NCBI GenBank assembly: GCA_015662325.1
Contig: DQUJ01000098.1
Location: 1 to 9,142 of the forward strand
Direction of reading: 5' to 3'
DNA from: Leucothrix mucor
GTDB lineage: Bacteria; Pseudomonadota; Gammaproteobacteria; Thiotrichales; Thiotrichaceae
Length of the DNA stretch: 9,142 nucleotides
Positions 6,841-9,142 of this stretch are shown here, piece by piece (within the stretch, counting starts at the first letter, position 1; each line of letters starts with the position of its first letter). The translations under genes and the position numbers were made by a program. The notes under the pieces were generated by a model. The model saw only the letters and a list, made by a program, of their open reading frames with translations. It made no database searches and was not told where the DNA came from.

Positions 6841-7833
6841 TCAGGATTTCTTATCCGTTTTTGCACTATCATTCTTTGTTGTTTTTGTTTCGCTGCTTTC
6901 TTCATTCGTGTCTTCATCTGTTGTGATTTCCTGAGGAGCAGGAATAGCATCAGTTTCTTCCATGCCGACCGGGCGCGGTTTGTGTGTCATCATGCACAGT
7001 AAGTCAACAATTTCGATGCGCATTTCTTGGCGCGAAATAATACGATCAATCGCACCTTTTTCGATTAAAAACTCACTGCGTTGGAAGCCTTCGGGTAATT
7101 GTTCACCCACCGTTTGCTCAATCACACGCGGCCCTGCAAAACCAATTAAAGCGCGTGGCTCGGCGATGATAACATCACCTAACATGGCAAAACTGGCAGA
7201 AACACCGCCCATAGTGGGATCGGTTAATACCGAAATAAAGGGAATATGTGCTTCCGAAAGTTTAGTGAGTACCGCACTGGTTTTTGCCATCTGCATTAAT
7301 GAAAATAACGCTTCTTGCATACGCGCGCCACCACTGGCAGAAAACACCACAAAAGGAATTTTTTCGCGTAAACTTTCATTAGCAGCTTGCACAAAACGCT
7401 CACCGACTACCGAACCCATCGAACCACCCATAAAACCAAAATCAAAGGCGGCAGCAACAAGAGGAATACCATGTACAGTACCTTTCATTGCGATTAAGGC
7501 ATCTTTCTCATCGGTGTTTTTTTGCGCGATATTAATGCGGTCTTTATATTTCTTTTGGTCCACAAATTTCAGAATATCTTTAGGAACTACATTCGCTGCA
7601 ATTTCTGTACGTCCTTCTTCATCAAGGAATATATCAAGACGTTTACGACCACCAATACGACCATGATGGTCACATTTAGGACAAACATCTTTATTGCGTT
7701 CTAAATCCGCTCGATAAAGTACTGCGCTACAGGCAGGGCACTTATGCCAAAGTCCTTCGGGGATTGAGCGTTTTTTCTCTGTCGTGCTTTCAGTACGAAT
7801 TCGTGACGGTATTAGTTTTTCAAACCAGCTCAT
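6841..7833 (-). CDS. accD: Acetyl-CoA carboxylase carboxyltransferase subunit beta
   Basis: The 330-residue AccD pairs with AccA to transfer carboxyl from carboxybiotin to acetyl-CoA, giving malonyl-CoA for fatty acid synthesis. The N-terminal zinc ribbon is intact: Cys32, Cys35, Cys51 and Cys54 (C-x2-C-x15-C-x2-C). The carboxyltransferase domain follows, with [30 protein letters not shown] and [12 protein letters not shown], which include the glycine-rich acetyl-CoA and oxyanion segments. The core ends near residue 292. A charged, Thr/Ser/Lys/Glu-rich tail of about 38 residues then makes it longer than the 304-residue E. coli protein; such tails vary and are probably disordered. AGGA (complement of 7839-7842) lies five bases before the ATG. 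It sits 41 bp after trpA, an arrangement that ties it to the trp genes in many gammaproteobacteria. Confidence 0.98.
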   Translation of the reverse strand: MSWFEKLIPSRIRTESTTEKKRSIPEGLWHKCPACSAVLYRADLERNKDVCPKCDHHGRIGGRKRLDIFLDEEGRTEIAANVVPKDILKFVDQKKYKDRINIAQKNTDEKDALIAMKGTVHGIPLVAAAFDFGFMGGSMGSVVGERFVQAANESLREKIPFVVFSASGGARMQEALFSLMQMAKTSAVLTKLSEAHIPFISVLTDPTMGGVSASFAMLGDVIIAEPRALIGFAGPRVIEQTVGEQLPEGFQRSEFLIEKGAIDRIISRQEMRIEIVDLLCMMTHKPRPVGMEETDAIPAPQEITTDEDTNEESSETKTTKNDSAKTDKKS

Positions 7834-7874
7834 ATATATCCTATTTTACTTCAGCTTTAGTTTTTAAATAATGA

Positions 7875-8678
7875 TCAGCTATCCATTGCCTCGCGCATCG
7901 AAACTAACAGTGCGCTGATCTCATTCAATATTGTATCAGCATCATCCGCATTGTTTTCAATAATTTTTACTATTGCACTGCCGACGATTACACCATCGGA
8001 AACGGCAGAAACATCCGATGCACTTTGCGCATCTTTTATACCAAACCCTACGCCCACAGGCATATTGGATGCGGCTTTTATTTCTGTAACGCGTGTTTTT
8101 ACTTCATCGATATTTAATGTGCTAGAACCCGTCACGCCTTTTAAGGAAACGTAATAAAGATAGCCACTGCCTACCGCGACTACTTTTTTAATACGTTCTG
8201 AAGTGGTCGTAGGTGATAGCAAAAAGATAGGGTCGATATTATTAGTTTTAAGAATATCGACTAATTCCTCACCTTCTTCTGGCGGTAGATCAACTGTGAG
8301 TAAACCATCAACCCCCGCTTTGGATGCCGCAATTGCAAATTCTTTATAACCCATCGCTTCAACTGGGTTCAAATAACCCATTAATACAATAGGTGTCTCT
8401 TTATTGGTTTGGCGGAATTCAGCCGTCATAGTAATTACATCATGCAAGCTAGTGTGATGTTTTAATGCACGTTCACACGCCAGTTGTATGGTTGGGCCAT
8501 CTGCCATCGGGTCAGAAAACGGCACGCCTAATTCGATAATATCTGCGCCTGCTTCGACCATCTTGTGCATTAATGGCACGGTAATAGACGGGTTAGAATC
8601 ACCTGCGGTAATATAAGGTATTAGTGCTTTTTTATTGCTTTGTTGTAGTGATTTGAAACAGTTTGAGAGACGTGTCAT
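7875..8678 (-). CDS. trpA: Tryptophan synthase alpha subunit
   Basis: The 267-residue TIM-barrel subunit cleaves indole-3-glycerol phosphate to indole and glyceraldehyde 3-phosphate, and passes indole to TrpB through the channel of the alpha2-beta2 complex. Both catalytic acids are present at their standard numbers: Glu49 in [11 protein letters not shown] and Asp60 in MADGPTIQ. The N-terminal [10 protein letters not shown], the SLKGVTGSS segment and the phosphate-binding GVGFGIKD and GVIVGSAIV are all intact. The ATG overlaps the TGA of trpB as ATGA (8675-8678), which points to translational coupling and equal subunit production. Length is normal. Confidence 0.99.
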   Translation of the reverse strand: MTRLSNCFKSLQQSNKKALIPYITAGDSNPSITVPLMHKMVEAGADIIELGVPFSDPMADGPTIQLACERALKHHTSLHDVITMTAEFRQTNKETPIVLMGYLNPVEAMGYKEFAIAASKAGVDGLLTVDLPPEEGEELVDILKTNNIDPIFLLSPTTTSERIKKVVAVGSGYLYYVSLKGVTGSSTLNIDEVKTRVTEIKAASNMPVGVGFGIKDAQSASDVSAVSDGVIVGSAIVKIIENNADDADTILNEISALLVSMREAMDS

Positions 8679-9142
8679 AGCGTAATCCCCTCCAACGCTG
8701 CCACCGTATTAATATCTTTATCGCCACGCCCCGATAAGTTGACGATAATGTTTTTATCTTTATCTAAGGTTGGTGCTAATTTCATCGCGTAAGCAAGCGC
8801 ATGGCTACTTTCTAACGCAGGGATAATCCCTTCAATACGCGTGAGTGAATGAAAGGCTGTCATTGCCTCATCATCCGTAACGGCAACATAATTGGCTCTG
8901 CCCGTATCTTTTAAGAAACAATGCTCAGGGCCAACGCCAGGGTAATCAAGCCCTGCAGAAATAGAATGGGTTTCGATTACTTGACCGTCTTTGTCTGCCA
9001 TTAAATACATACGGTTACCGTGTAAAACACCCGGTTTCGCTTTACACAATGGCGCGGCATGTTCACCTGTTTCTAGACCATGGCCTGCTGCTTCTACGCC
9101 AAAAATATCAACGCTTAAATCAGGCAAAAATTCGTGGAATAA
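8675..9142 (-). CDS. trpB: Tryptophan synthase beta subunit (C-terminal part, cut by window edge)
   Basis: Only the last 155 codons plus the stop are present; the reading frame stays open to the last base of the window (the first visible residues are LFHEFLPDL), so the gene continues beyond it. The TTG at 9125-9127 is an internal codon, not the start. The fragment covers the end of the PLP-dependent fold: [18 protein letters not shown], the [16 protein letters not shown] loop, [13 protein letters not shown] with the conserved Glu, and the glycine-rich NLSGRGDKD that holds the cofactor. The PLP lysine lies in the missing part. TrpB condenses indole with serine to tryptophan. The protein ends GITL, with the TGA overlapping the trpA ATG. 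Confidence 0.98.
   Translation of the reverse strand, partial: LFHEFLPDLSVDIFGVEAAGHGLETGEHAAPLCKAKPGVLHGNRMYLMADKDGQVIETHSISAGLDYPGVGPEHCFLKDTGRANYVAVTDDEAMTAFHSLTRIEGIIPALESSHALAYAMKLAPTLDKDKNIIVNLSGRGDKDINTVAALEGITL

Noticed and set aside
6962..7666. Plus-strand open frame of 234 codons opposite accD.
   Set aside because: The minus-strand accD frame has an intact zinc ribbon and carboxyltransferase motifs; the opposite frame is a shadow with no recognisable domain.
9125..9127. TTG as the start of a 150-residue gene.
   Set aside because: The frame continues open to the window edge with residues that fit TrpB; it is an internal leucine codon of a truncated trpB.

Overview
This is an AT-rich window from a bacterial chromosome, almost certainly gammaproteobacterial. 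The order trpB-trpA-accD-folC-SPOR protein (DedD type)-cvpA-purF, all on the minus strand, is the classic gammaproteobacterial arrangement seen for example in Pseudomonas relatives. YaeQ, at the other end, is also mainly a proteobacterial family. The sequence alone does not fix the genus.

Layout from right to left, in the direction of transcription. The window opens inside trpB (its C-terminal 155 codons). It continues with trpA, joined by an ATGA overlap, then accD and folC, so tryptophan synthase, the acetyl-CoA carboxylase beta subunit and folylpolyglutamate synthase lie closely packed. A 165-bp gap with small repeats precedes a membrane-anchored SPOR-domain protein. A 164-bp non-coding inverted-repeat element then separates that gene from cvpA. 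purF follows 60 bp after cvpA. A secreted L,D-transpeptidase (YkuD fold) starts inside the 3' end of purF, overlapping it by 62 bp, which makes it the last gene of the run.

The left end carries two further genes. A plus-strand gene at 781-1302 encodes a small, very basic secreted protein made of two near-identical SH3-like repeats; it converges on the L,D-transpeptidase gene and overlaps its 3' end by 26 bp. A minus-strand yaeQ lies at 18-563, and a 217-bp divergent intergenic region separates the two.

The most informative non-genic signal is a small repeat family with ends like GAGACCTTTGCACGAGA. One copy (4142-4305) looks like an intact MITE with 17-bp terminal inverted repeats, one mismatch, and a 5-bp duplication TAGTT. 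It has landed on the stop codon of the SPOR gene and rebuilt a stop, apparently changing TAA to TAG with no change to the protein. The second copy (612-655) is a compact 44-bp palindrome made of the same two ends with only five bases between them. I see no tRNA, rRNA, CRISPR array, prophage, defence system or transposase gene. Apart from the MITE family, the gene overlap and the two-SH3 protein, this is an ordinary housekeeping region.
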